64,000 bases of DNA from Gammaproteobacteria bacterium. GTDB taxonomy: Bacteria; Pseudomonadota; Gammaproteobacteria; Pseudomonadales; Azotimanducaceae. Of the stretch, positions 45,545-54,166 are shown one piece after another. The notes below the pieces were generated by a model that saw nothing but the letters and a program-made list of their open reading frames with translations, did no database searches and was not told the origin of the DNA. The number at the start of each line of letters is the position of its first letter. The stretch's first letter is position 1. Made by a program: the position numbers and the translations under genes. The DNA lies in the NCBI GenBank assembly GCA_026705345.1, contig JAPPAV010000069.1:62001-126000 (forward strand), given 5' to 3'.

Positions 45545-46393
45545 CTACGCGGCAACACTCGCCTGGGCGATCAGCACGACCGTGCCGTCCGCCTTCTCCA
45601 ACCAGACGAAGGCGCCGTGGCGGTCGCCCCCGTTGCCCGGTTCACCATCGACGGGGCCGGTGTCGACGCCGCGTGCGGTGATGTCGTCGTTCGGCCAGGT
45701 CGGATTGGTGAACTTGAGGTCCAAGGATCCGCTTTCCCACCACGCATCGCCGAAACGCTCTTCGAGAATGTGCGTCGTGTAGGCGAGCGTCATTCGACCG
45801 CCCACCACCACGTCGCGGAACCCCAACGCTTCGGATTCCTTCCTGTCGGTGTGGTAGTTCGCGTTGCCGTGGAAGAACTCGCCACACATCTCCAAGGTGA
45901 TCGTCCGGGTCAGGCCCCCGAAGCGTTCGCCCTCGGGAATGATGAACTTCCGCGCGCCGGGCTTCTTGGACGGATCCCGGAACTCGACTTGTCCACCGGC
46001 TGGCTTTTCGCGCAGGAAGCTCTGGTGATGATGGGTGCGAACGACCACGGATCCCGTCTCGTCGCGGGCTTCTGCCTCGTAGTAGACCACCGAACGGTCC
46101 CGGTGGGGATAGATGTCCCGGATCCGGCCACTTACGGCATAGGTCGCGCCCGGGTCCAAGACGCCGAAGCACTCCAAACCCTGCCGCATCCACAGGTGGC
46201 CGATGTGGTTGGGAAAAGCGATCTGCCCGAAGTAGGCGTTCTCGGCATCGGCCCCCAGCATGGACGGCACCTTGCCGCCATCCGGCCGGGCGAGCGCCAG
46301 GCCGCCGTAGTAGTCGGCAAGCATCGCGTCCGTGACCGTGAAGGTGCGCTCGGTCAATTGCTTGCCGATGTACGGTTGGGTCGCCTTGCTCAT
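45545..46393 (-). CDS. MaoC-family (hotdog) dehydratase-like protein
   Basis: A 282-residue protein with two hotdog-like halves. The first (about 10-135) opens YIGKQLTERTFTVTDAMLAD and carries AFPNHIGHLWMRQG; the second (about 165-280) includes LGFRDVVVGGRMTLAYTTHI and WPNDDITARGV. Members hydrate trans-2-enoyl-CoA or act as hydroxyacyl dehydratases, but catalytic Asp/His positions cannot be assigned confidently. An ATG with GGGGAC upstream is used; the longer in-frame start at 46507 would add a low-quality lead. It diverges from the phenylalanine hydroxylase gene. Confidence 0.78.
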   Translation of the reverse strand: MSKATQPYIGKQLTERTFTVTDAMLADYYGGLALARPDGGKVPSMLGADAENAYFGQIAFPNHIGHLWMRQGLECFGVLDPGATYAVSGRIRDIYPHRDRSVVYYEAEARDETGSVVVRTHHHQSFLREKPAGGQVEFRDPSKKPGARKFIIPEGERFGGLTRTITLEMCGEFFHGNANYHTDRKESEALGFRDVVVGGRMTLAYTTHILEERFGDAWWESGSLDLKFTNPTWPNDDITARGVDTGPVDGEPGNGGDRHGAFVWLEKADGTVVLIAQASVAA

Positions 46394-46539
46394 CTTGTCC
46401 CCGAATGTCGTCCAGATTCCCGTGCAGTTTAAGCCAGCGACTCGCCTCCTGTCGTCCGGGCTCCGGGAAGCCCGCGGAACATCCACGCGCCCGGGTCGAA
46501 CCGACAATCCGTGTGCGATGGGCGTAGGATTCCGCCACC

Positions 46540-47769
46540 GTGAGCACGAACCGCCCGCACACGTCCGACCCGGAGCCGCGAACCTCGCTCTTGATCGAGC
46601 TCTACGGCGACCGCCCCGGTGCCCTGGAAGCAGCCCTGAAACCCTTCGGCCGACACGGGGTCAGCCTCACGCACATCGAATCCCGCCCCCGCCTGGGGCA
46701 AACCTTCGACTTCTACGTCGACTGCGACGGCGAGAGCGGCGAATGCGCCATGGAAGCCGTTATCGCCGAGCTTCGCCAAGCCGCGGTGGGCGTCGTCGTC
46801 CTCGACCACCGGGATGTGCCGTGGTTTCCAAGGCATGCAGCCGAACTCGACCGTATCGCCAACCACACGTTGGACGCGGGCGATGCACTCGAGGCAGACC
46901 ACCCGGGTTTCGACGATCCCGCCTACCGGGCCCGACGCGCCCTGGTCGATGCCCTGGCCCGAGGTCATCGACACGGCGGCGAGTTCCCGGTGGTGGACTA
47001 CTCACCAACCGAGAACGCGACCTGGCGCGAAGTCTACGAGCGTCTCGATACGCTGCGGCGACAGTACGCCTGCAGGGAGTACCGCCGGGCGTTCGCCGAC
47101 TTCGAACGACATTGCGGGTTCGGCAAGGACTGCATCCCGGAGGGACGTACCGTCAGCGAGTTCCTGGAGTCCCGAACCGGCTTCCGGCTGCGTCCCGTCG
47201 CCGGACTGCTGAGCCCGCGGGATTTCCTGAACGGCCTCGCGTTTCGCGTGTTCTTCTCGACGCAGTACATCCGCCACGAATCGAAGCCCTTCTACACCCC
47301 GGAACCCGATGTCTGCCACGAGTTGCTCGGCCACGCGCCGATGTTCGCCGACCCCGCATTCGCGGATCTGTCCCAGGAAATCGGGTTGGCTAGCCTCGGT
47401 GCCAGCGACGAGGACATCGAGCGGCTCGCGCGCTGCTACTGGCATTCCGTCGAGTTCGGTCTGCTCCTCGAAGGCGGCGATCGGAAAGCGTACGGCGCGG
47501 GATTGCTGTCGAGCTACGGCGAACTGGACCACGCCTGCCGGGCGACATCCCGCGCGCGGTTCCTCGACTGGAACCCCGCCGTCGCGGCCAAACAACGCTA
47601 TCCCGTGACCGAATACCAGCCGGTCTACTTCGTGGCCGAATCGCTGCCCGATGCGAAGGCTCGCATGCGTGCGTTCTGCGAAGCCCTGCCGCGCCAGTTC
47701 TATGCTCGCTACAACCCTGCCACCGACAGCATCTGGGTAGATCGCGCGGTGCGCCGGAACACGGATTGA
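46540..47769 (+). CDS. Phenylalanine-type aromatic amino acid hydroxylase with ACT domain
   Basis: A 409-residue enzyme of eukaryote-like layout: an ACT regulatory domain at about 16-90 (TSLLIELYGDRPGALEAALK) and a catalytic domain at 105-405. Iron ligands are H260 and H265 in DVCHELLGHAPMF and E305 in WHSVEFGL, each 25 less than human PAH H285/H290/E330. LSQEIGLASLGASDEDIERL and KAYGAGLLSSYGEL are hallmark stretches. It would convert Phe to Tyr using tetrahydrobiopterin and O2. Most bacterial enzymes lack ACT. GTG start. A VOC protein follows after 14 bases. Confidence 0.9.
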   Translation: MSTNRPHTSDPEPRTSLLIELYGDRPGALEAALKPFGRHGVSLTHIESRPRLGQTFDFYVDCDGESGECAMEAVIAELRQAAVGVVVLDHRDVPWFPRHAAELDRIANHTLDAGDALEADHPGFDDPAYRARRALVDALARGHRHGGEFPVVDYSPTENATWREVYERLDTLRRQYACREYRRAFADFERHCGFGKDCIPEGRTVSEFLESRTGFRLRPVAGLLSPRDFLNGLAFRVFFSTQYIRHESKPFYTPEPDVCHELLGHAPMFADPAFADLSQEIGLASLGASDEDIERLARCYWHSVEFGLLLEGGDRKAYGAGLLSSYGELDHACRATSRARFLDWNPAVAAKQRYPVTEYQPVYFVAESLPDAKARMRAFCEALPRQFYARYNPATDSIWVDRAVRRNTD

Positions 47770-47783
47770 CGAGAGGGAGTCCC

Positions 47784-48245
47784 ATGTCCGAACAACCCAC
47801 CGAACCCGTCGGCCGGTTCGACCACATCGGTATCGCGGTTCACAGCATCGACAATGCTCGCGGCTTCTTCGAGGACGTTCTCGGCGCCAGGCACCGGCGC
47901 ACGGCGGATCATCACAGCGGCGACTTCCGCATCGCGTTGTTCGACCTGCACGATTTCTGCATCGAACTCCTGGAACCCATCAACCCGGAGGGGTTTCTGG
48001 CCAAGTTCCTGGACAAGCGCGGCGAGGGTTTCCATCACCTCACCTTGCAGACCCCGAATCTCGAGCGAAGGGTGGACGCGATGGAGAAGGCGGGGGTGCG
48101 CGTTGTCGACAAGAGCTTCGACGATCCGGCCTCCATCGACGCGTTCATCTCGCCCAAGAGCGCTCACGGTCTCCTGATCCAACTCGGCCAGACCCCCGGC
48201 CCGTTGAACAATCCGCCGTATTGGGAAAACGACGACGGAACCTAA
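47784..48245 (+). CDS. VOC protein, methylmalonyl-CoA epimerase-like
   Basis: A 153-residue VOC protein: RFDHIGIAVHSIDNARGFFE opens the first module, CIELLEPINPEGFLAKFLD and GEGFHHLTLQTPNLERRVDA follow, and SPKSAHGLLIQLGQ ends it. The paired His and Glu positions of methylmalonyl-CoA epimerase (H in FDHI, E in ELLEP, H in GFHHLT) are present; the fourth ligand is unclear because GLLIQL has no Glu. The ATG has GAGAGGGAG upstream. It follows the phenylalanine hydroxylase closely; a role in downstream Phe/Tyr metabolism is possible but not shown. Confidence 0.8.
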   Translation: MSEQPTEPVGRFDHIGIAVHSIDNARGFFEDVLGARHRRTADHHSGDFRIALFDLHDFCIELLEPINPEGFLAKFLDKRGEGFHHLTLQTPNLERRVDAMEKAGVRVVDKSFDDPASIDAFISPKSAHGLLIQLGQTPGPLNNPPYWENDDGT

Positions 48246-48395
48246 GCGGTGCCGCCTGACGACTCGCGTGTGAAGGACACCCAAGTCAACCAACTGGGTA
48301 CCGTGTAGCGATACTCAACACCTTTCAGTTGTCTTTGCCCCCGAAAATGAGCGCCACTGTGCGGCACGTCACTCACACGACCGGGGAGAATCAGG

Positions 48396-49253
48396 ATGAA
48401 CTTCGGAATCCTGCTTCGCGTTGCCGCCGCGGCGGCGGTCACCACGCTTGTTGGCTGCTCCGCCGCGTTCTTCGGCATCGAGCACAGCACCCGTTCCAGC
48501 ACGGTGGACTACCTCTACCCGGACGGCGAACGCCCGGCGATCGACCCGGAAGTCACGCCCCGGCTTGAACTGCCGCTACGAGTGGGCATCGCCTTCGTCC
48601 CCACCACCGACCGTTCTTGGCGAGGGGGTCACCAGCGGGCCGAAGCCAGGCGAGTCGAGTTGCTCGAGATCGTAAAGGCTGCCTTCGAGGGGGTCGACTA
48701 CGTCGAAGAAATCCAGATTATTCCGTCGAGCTATCTTGGCAGCGCGGGCGGCTTCCAAGGACTCGAACAGATGGGCCGCATCTACGACCTCGATGTATTC
48801 GCCTTGGTGTCCTGGGACCAGGTCGCGAACACCAGGGACACGGTGTTCTCGATCCTCTACTGGACCATCGTCGGCGCCCACGTGATTCCCGCGTCCAAGA
48901 ACAGCGTCCACACCATGCTCGATACGGCCGTATTCGACATTCGAACGCGGAAACTCCTGCTCCGGGCACCCGGGTTCGACCAGGACAGTCAGCTGACTAC
49001 CGCGACCGCTTCAGGAGGCGACCAGAAGTGGCTCAGCGACTTGAGCTTCGAACGCGCCATCGCGGAGATGTCCAAGAACCTCGAAGCGGAAATCGGCGAG
49101 TTCGGCAAACGGGTCAAGGAGGACAAGTCGGTCGAGATCGCCTATTCCAAGGGCTACAAGGGTTCGTCGGCACCGCCGTGGCTACTCGGCGCACTCGCAC
49201 TCGTCGCCTGTTTCCCGCCGCGAGGCTCGCGCCGAAAGAAGCCCACGGCCTAG
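48396..49253 (+). CDS. Rhombotarget lipoprotein
   Basis: A 285-residue lipoprotein. The lipobox is TLVGCS with Cys21. The middle resembles known rhombotarget lipoproteins (PLRVGIAFVPTTDRSW; LDVFALVSWDQVANTRDT). The C-terminus (257-285) has a small, Ser/Gly-rich lead (KGSSAPP), a hydrophobic helix WLLGALALVACF, and a basic tail SRRKK, the layout of the GlyGly-CTERM/rhombosortase target. Cleavage by the adjacent rhombosortase would release the protein from this anchor. A rightward cluster of lipoprotein then protease is a known pairing. Confidence 0.88.
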   Translation: MNFGILLRVAAAAAVTTLVGCSAAFFGIEHSTRSSTVDYLYPDGERPAIDPEVTPRLELPLRVGIAFVPTTDRSWRGGHQRAEARRVELLEIVKAAFEGVDYVEEIQIIPSSYLGSAGGFQGLEQMGRIYDLDVFALVSWDQVANTRDTVFSILYWTIVGAHVIPASKNSVHTMLDTAVFDIRTRKLLLRAPGFDQDSQLTTATASGGDQKWLSDLSFERAIAEMSKNLEAEIGEFGKRVKEDKSVEIAYSKGYKGSSAPPWLLGALALVACFPPRGSRRKKPTA

Positions 49254-49285
49254 GGGGCATGGGTGGGCCGCTCTGCCCGCTACCC

Positions 49286-49837
49286 ATGATGCGCGTTCGT
49301 CTCCTACGCTTCCTTGTGGCAACGGTCACCGCTGCCGCCGTGTTCCTCGGCACATCCCGATGGCTAGACAGCTTGGCCTTCGACCGGATTGCGATCATCG
49401 AGGGGGAATACTGGCGGCTCGGAACTTCCCACCTCACTCATCTCGACAACATGCACGGGCTGATGAACGCGTTGGGTGTTGGCCTGGTGACAGCGGTGCT
49501 TCTCGACTTCCTGCGGCCCGCGAGGTTGCTCGCAAGCGCGGTGACGATCGCCGGAACGATCAGCGGGGCAAGCGTTCTGCTTGCCGTCGAGTCAACCTAC
49601 GCCGGTGCTTCGGGCATCCTGTACGGTCTCGCCGCGATCGCGGTGTTCGCACTCGCCAAGCGCACGCCGCGGCTCGCTACCGCAGTTGGCGTCGTTCTCA
49701 TGGCGGGGGTCGCGACGGCGTTCGCCGATTGGCACCGGGCCTGGACGGCCGACGTGGCCACTCACACCCACCTGATCGGCATGGCCGCAGGTGCCGCCAT
49801 CGGTGTCTGGGTTCGGCGGAGCGCCCCGGCACGCTAG
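49286..49837 (+). CDS. rrtA: Rhombosortase (rhomboid-family intramembrane protease)
   Basis: A 183-residue six-helix membrane protein of the rhombosortase branch. It has SHLTHLDNMHGLMNALG (48-64), the nucleophile in GASG (S109 in STYAGASGILYG) and the histidine partner H162 in THTHLIGMAAG. It would cleave the C-terminal anchor of GlyGly-CTERM proteins such as the upstream lipoprotein. The ATG at 49286 is used; the in-frame ATG at 49259 directly after GGGGG is an alternative and would add nine residues. Confidence 0.87.
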   Translation: MMRVRLLRFLVATVTAAAVFLGTSRWLDSLAFDRIAIIEGEYWRLGTSHLTHLDNMHGLMNALGVGLVTAVLLDFLRPARLLASAVTIAGTISGASVLLAVESTYAGASGILYGLAAIAVFALAKRTPRLATAVGVVLMAGVATAFADWHRAWTADVATHTHLIGMAAGAAIGVWVRRSAPAR

Positions 49838-49859
49838 TCCTGGCAAGGACCGAAACGCT

Positions 49860-51467
49860 CTACTGGCGCACGACCTCCTCGTCAGCCTCGAGGTCCAAGG
49901 CGGCGTGGAACAGCGCTTTCGTGTAGTCGCTGCTAGGATTCGTGAACACGTCGCGGGCGGGCCCCTGCTCGACGATGACGCCGTCGCGCATGACGATCAG
50001 CCAGTTGGCGAGCGCCCGGACCACCTTGAGGTCGTGGCTGACGAATAGGTAGCCGAGGTCGTGGGCAACCTGAAGATCGCGCAGGAGGTCGACGATCTGG
50101 GCCTGCACCGACATGTCGAGGGCGGAGGTCGGTTCGTCCAGGACGACGAACCTAGGCTTCAGCACCATGGCGCGTGCGATTGAGATGCGCTGACGCTGGC
50201 CACCCGAGAACTCGTGCGGATAGCGGTCCATGTGCTCCGGTTCCAAGCCGACCTCGTCCAGCACCTCTGCAACGCGATGACGCCGCTCGTCCTTGCCCAC
50301 GTCGGGCTCATGGATTCGAAGCCCCTCCTCGATGATCTGCAGCACCGAAAGCCGTGGCGAGAGGCTGCCGTAGGGATCCTGGAAGACGATCTGCATGTCC
50401 TTGCGCAGCGGTATCAAGTGCTTGCGTGGGACTTCGCTGATGTCGGCCCCGTCGAACCGCACGATGCCTTCGCTGGCCAGCAAGCGAAGCATTGCGAGTC
50501 CCAACGTGGTCTTGCCCGAGCCGGACTCGCCGACCACGCCAACGGTCTGGCCGGCTCGAACCTCGACGTCGACCGTTTCCACCGCCGTGAAGAACCGGCG
50601 ACCGCCGAACCAGCCCTTGCCGACCGGGTACTTGACGGTGAGGGCGTCGGCGGATGCGACGACGGGAGCCCGTCCGTTGGCGGCCGGTGGATCGCCCTTC
50701 GGCTCGGCCGCCAATAGGTGCCGCGTGTAGTCGTGCCGGGGTGCGGTGAAAATCTGGCGATTCGATCCCGACTCGACGATTTCACCCTCCGTCATCACGC
50801 AGACCCGCTTGGCCATATTGCGCACGATGCCGAGATCGTGGGTGATGAGCAGCATCGCCATGTTCAGTTCGCCCTGGAGATCCTTCAGGAGCTTCAGAAT
50901 CTGCGCCTGAATGGTGACGTCGAGCGCCGTCGTCGGTTCGTCGGCAATCAACAGTTGCGGTTCGTTGGCGAGCGCCATGGCGATCATCACCCGCTGCCGC
51001 TGGCCACCCGAGAGTTCGTGCGGGTAGGCGTTCAGGCGATCCGCGGCGTCCTGCAGCCCAACGAGATGAAGTAGCTCCAGGGTGCGTTCGTAGGCCATCC
51101 CCGGCGACAGCCGTTTGTGTACGACGAGCGCTTCGCCGACCTGCTTGGCGATGGTGTGCAACGGGTTAAGGGAGGTCATGGGTTCCTGGAAGATCATGCT
51201 CACCACGCCGCCGCGCACCTCGAGCAGGCGGGCCTTGTCGGCACCGAGCATCTCCTCGCCGTTGACCAAAACGTTCCCAGCGGGATGGTGTGCCTGGGGA
51301 TAGGGGAGAAGCTGCAGGATCGAGAGGGCCGTCACCGACTTGCCGGAACCCGACTCGCCGACCAGCGCGACGGTCTCGCCCGCTTCGATGTCGAAGGACA
51401 CGCCCCGCACCGCCGGCTCCTCGCCGAAGCTAACGTGCAGATTCCTCACTTCAAGCAGCGCCGCCAT
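49860..51467 (-). CDS. Double ABC transporter ATPase (YejF/oligopeptide type)
   Basis: A 535-residue protein with two ABC ATPase domains joined by a linker near residue 270. Walker A motifs [12 protein letters not shown] and [12 protein letters not shown], signatures [15 protein letters not shown] and [15 protein letters not shown], and Walker [13 protein letters not shown] and [12 protein letters not shown] are all intact. This is the layout of YejF and DppDF fused ATPases that power peptide import. No permease or binding protein is encoded within the window near it, so partners must lie elsewhere. ATG with GGGAGGC upstream. Confidence 0.9.
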   Translation of the reverse strand: MAALLEVRNLHVSFGEEPAVRGVSFDIEAGETVALVGESGSGKSVTALSILQLLPYPQAHHPAGNVLVNGEEMLGADKARLLEVRGGVVSMIFQEPMTSLNPLHTIAKQVGEALVVHKRLSPGMAYERTLELLHLVGLQDAADRLNAYPHELSGGQRQRVMIAMALANEPQLLIADEPTTALDVTIQAQILKLLKDLQGELNMAMLLITHDLGIVRNMAKRVCVMTEGEIVESGSNRQIFTAPRHDYTRHLLAAEPKGDPPAANGRAPVVASADALTVKYPVGKGWFGGRRFFTAVETVDVEVRAGQTVGVVGESGSGKTTLGLAMLRLLASEGIVRFDGADISEVPRKHLIPLRKDMQIVFQDPYGSLSPRLSVLQIIEEGLRIHEPDVGKDERRHRVAEVLDEVGLEPEHMDRYPHEFSGGQRQRISIARAMVLKPRFVVLDEPTSALDMSVQAQIVDLLRDLQVAHDLGYLFVSHDLKVVRALANWLIVMRDGVIVEQGPARDVFTNPSSDYTKALFHAALDLEADEEVVRQ

Positions 51468-51551
51468 TGCCTCCCCTCGGTGCCGAAGCCCGTGGCCTAC
51501 TCGGACCTCGCCACGATTCTAACCGCTAATCTCCGACGCGATGGCAGCCTT

Positions 51552-51587
51552 GCCACTCCCGCCACTCCCGCCACTCCCGCCACTCCC
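51552..51587. repeat. Four perfect 9-bp tandem repeats
   Basis: Four uninterrupted copies of GCCACTCCC abut each other and end one base before the minus-strand stop of the exonuclease gene, and lie 84 bases from the start of the ABC ATPase gene. Such arrays can vary in copy number by slipped-strand mispairing. On the minus strand they lie in the 3' untranslated part. Confidence 0.8.
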
Positions 51588-51588
51588 G

Positions 51589-52464
51589 TCAACTCGACCA
51601 ACGTTCGATTCGAGCCCAGAGATCGTTCGCCTCCGCCCGTGCCACGACCTTGCCGAGACGCGGGTGGTCCAGACCACGCCACTCGATTGCGGGCAACGTG
51701 CAGTCGAGAGGAAGGTCGTCGCGCAGGGTGGCCAAGCGCTTGACCAGGAACGCTTCGTCCCGACGAGCGGCGAACTCGGCGGCAAGTTGGTGCCGTCGCG
51801 GGAGCGTACGCCAAGCCGCCGTGTCGCATGGAAAGCTCTCGACCCGGCCATGGGCTGCAAGCATCCTCGCGGCGGACTTCGGTCCCCATCCCGGCACGCC
51901 GGGCAGACCCTTGGCGGGAGCGCCGACCAGTGCCAGGTAGTCCGGGAACTGCCACGGCGCGACACCGTACCGTTCCCGGAACCGCGCTTCGTCCGTGATC
52001 GCCTTGCGAATGCGGTCGAGGACAACGACGCGTTCAGCCCGAATGCACTGGAAGAGGTCGGTGTCCGTGGTGCAGATCACCACCTGGTTCACCTGCGCAT
52101 CGGCATCGAGCTTGCGCGCACCGGTGGCCAGCGCATCGTCCGCCTGGAAACGCACCATCGGCCAGAGCGGGATGCCGAGCGAGCGAACCGCATCGAGTGC
52201 CAACGCGCTCTGACGTCGAATGAGCGTGCCCGGATCCGTCGCGGAACCTCCCCGTGCCGCCGGCAGCGGGTCGAAGGCGACCGCGACGTACGCCGGCGTC
52301 GCATCGTCGGACCGGGCCTTCAAACCCTTCAGCAGCGACAGCAGCGTGTGCAGCAGGCCGCGCACGGCGCCGACCTCCTCGCCATCCACATTGGCGTGCC
52401 GCGGTGTCCCGTGGAAACACCGGAACAGCTCGAAGGTGCCGTCGACCAGGTGGACCTTGGTCAT
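51589..52464 (-). CDS. 5'-3' exonuclease (FEN/T5-type)
   Basis: A 291-residue flap endonuclease/5'-3' exonuclease, like the N-terminal domain of DNA polymerase I. Acidic metal ligands appear in VHLVDGTFELFRCF, YVAVAFDPLPA, VRFQADDALATGA and ICTTDTDLFQCI; the helix-hairpin-helix is LPGVPGWGPKSAARMLAAHG. The length fits a stand-alone exonuclease. The ATG lies 13 bases after the CoA-transferase stop on the same strand; no good ribosome site is seen. In-frame codons upstream belong to the CoA-transferase gene. Confidence 0.87.
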   Translation of the reverse strand: MTKVHLVDGTFELFRCFHGTPRHANVDGEEVGAVRGLLHTLLSLLKGLKARSDDATPAYVAVAFDPLPAARGGSATDPGTLIRRQSALALDAVRSLGIPLWPMVRFQADDALATGARKLDADAQVNQVVICTTDTDLFQCIRAERVVVLDRIRKAITDEARFRERYGVAPWQFPDYLALVGAPAKGLPGVPGWGPKSAARMLAAHGRVESFPCDTAAWRTLPRRHQLAAEFAARRDEAFLVKRLATLRDDLPLDCTLPAIEWRGLDHPRLGKVVARAEANDLWARIERWSS

Positions 52465-52477
52465 GGCGGAGGACGGG

Positions 52478-53692
52478 TCAGGGGCCGCGGTCCAACACCT
52501 CCCGCCCGATGGCGCCGGCCTTTCGGAGCGCGGCGATGCCCCCATCGTCCAAACCCAGATCCTCGCCGAGAACTTCGTCGGTGTGTTCGCCAAGCAACGG
52601 AGCGGCTTCGATGTCGACCCGGCTCTTGGACATGCGGGCCGGCCAGCCGAGGAGCCGGATGTCGCCGTGGTCGGCGTGTTGCAGTTCGTGGATGAAGCCG
52701 CGCTCGAGGAGATGCGGATCGGCAAATAGCTCGCTGGTCTCGTAGACCTGGCTCGCGCATACCCCGGCTTGGGCCAACGCCGTCATGGCTTCGCGCTTGG
52801 TCTTCGTACGCGTCCAGGCCGCAATCTCCCCAGTGAGCAGGTCGCGGTTCGCGTGGCGACGCTCGGGATCGTCGAAACGCTCGTCGAGAAGCAGGTCCGG
52901 CTTGCCGATGGCCTTGCAGACGCCTGCCCACATGCGTGGGTTGACCGCCATGATGAACACGTAGTCGTTGGGGCCGTTGCCCTTGCAAGGATAGAGCGAC
53001 GTGAACGGGCCCATGCCGTTGCCGGAGCGTTGCGCGGGAAACTCGCCGTACCGAGTACGCGACACGGCGGTACGCAGGTAGTAGGTCATGGCCTCCTGCA
53101 TCGACAGCTCGATGAGCTGGCCCTCGCCGGTACGCTGCTTCTGCGCCCAGGCGGCAGTCACCGCCAGCGCCGCCTGCATGCCCGTCCCGGCATCGCCCAT
53201 GGTCGGCCCCGGCCGCATCGGCGGCCCGTCCGGCTCGCCCGTGATCGAGAATGCGCCAGCTGCGGCCTGGGCAACCATATCCATGCACTTGTAGTGGGCA
53301 TGGGGACCACTGGTGCCGAAACCCTTGATGCGCACGTAGATGATGTCCGGGTGTATCTCACGCATGACGTCGTAGCCGATGTCCAGTTTCTCGACCACGC
53401 CGGGCCCGTAGTTCTCCACGAAGACATCGTAGCGGGGAACCATTTTCAGCAGCACGTCCCGGCCTTCGGGCGTGTCGAGATGCAGCGTGATGCTGCGCTT
53501 GTTGCTGTTCCAAGCAACGAAATACTCCCGGTCGATCGTTCCGCCGCCAGCACGACCCCGGCCTGGGTCGCCGACTCCGGGGCGTTCCACCTTGACCACG
53601 TCCGCACCGAGAAAGGCAAGGCTCTGGGTGCAGCAGGTCCCCGCTTCATACTGGGTCATATCGAGGATGCGCATGCCGTCCAACGCTGCCAT
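52478..53692 (-). CDS. CoA-transferase family III (CaiB/BaiF) with catalytic Asp
   Basis: A 404-residue transferase: ALDGMRILDMTQYEAGTCCT and LGADVVKVERPGVGDPGRG at the start; D167 in MGDAGTGMQAALAV is the catalytic aspartate, followed by RTGEGQLIELSMQEA and a C-terminal PLLGEHTDEVLGEDLGL. GGAGAG precedes the ATG. Substrate unknown. It is divergent from the NIPSNAP gene at 53835, with a 142-bp gap. Confidence 0.88.
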   Translation of the reverse strand: MAALDGMRILDMTQYEAGTCCTQSLAFLGADVVKVERPGVGDPGRGRAGGGTIDREYFVAWNSNKRSITLHLDTPEGRDVLLKMVPRYDVFVENYGPGVVEKLDIGYDVMREIHPDIIYVRIKGFGTSGPHAHYKCMDMVAQAAAGAFSITGEPDGPPMRPGPTMGDAGTGMQAALAVTAAWAQKQRTGEGQLIELSMQEAMTYYLRTAVSRTRYGEFPAQRSGNGMGPFTSLYPCKGNGPNDYVFIMAVNPRMWAGVCKAIGKPDLLLDERFDDPERRHANRDLLTGEIAAWTRTKTKREAMTALAQAGVCASQVYETSELFADPHLLERGFIHELQHADHGDIRLLGWPARMSKSRVDIEAAPLLGEHTDEVLGEDLGLDDGGIAALRKAGAIGREVLDRGP

Positions 53693-53834
53693 TGGGCTCT
53701 CTCCGGGCTGAACGCGGGCAGTATAGCGGACGTGCCGAAGCCGACCGACTCCGGCCGACCTGCAACGCCTCGGCGGTTCCAAGCAACCTGTCCATCCTGT
53801 ATAAGTGCCCGTTCGCTTATCGGTGAGGTTGCAG

Positions 53835-54149
53835 ATGTTCTACGAACTGAGGCGGTACAAGATCGCCGACGGCAAGATGGACGACTGGGTGGCGTTCATG
53901 GAAGGGGTGATCATTCCCTTTCAGGTGGCCCAGGGGATGGTCATTGCCGGCAGCTTCCGAGGCGAGGACGAAACCACCTACGTCTGGTTGCGCCGGTTCG
54001 CCTCCGAAGCCGAACGCGAAGAGCTCTATGCCAAGGTCTATCAAAGCGACCGATGGCGGGACGAAATCGCGCCGCGAGTGGCAGAGCTGATGTTGCCGGA
54101 CATCGAGGTGACGCGCATCGTGCCGACGCCGCACTCGGTGATCAGCTAG
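53835..54149 (+). CDS. NIPSNAP family protein
   Basis: A 104-residue dimeric alpha/beta-barrel protein: MFYELRRYKIADGKMDDWVA, VIAGSFRGEDETTYVWLRRF and REELYAKVYQSDRWRDE are NIPSNAP hallmarks. These small proteins often act as dimers near oxygenases or ligases; the function here is unknown. The ATG has GAGG upstream. It is 17 bases before the amidase on the same strand and likely cotranscribed. Confidence 0.84.
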   Translation: MFYELRRYKIADGKMDDWVAFMEGVIIPFQVAQGMVIAGSFRGEDETTYVWLRRFASEAEREELYAKVYQSDRWRDEIAPRVAELMLPDIEVTRIVPTPHSVIS

Positions 54150-54166
54150 CGGGATTGGGGGATTCA

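Noticed and set aside
49259-49285. Earlier ATG start for the rhombosortase
   Set aside because: GGGGG abuts it too closely; kept only as an alternative.
52769-54166. A long N-terminal extension of the amidase frame
   Set aside because: It runs antisense to a CoA-transferase and through the NIPSNAP gene; the ATG at 54167 has a good ribosome site.
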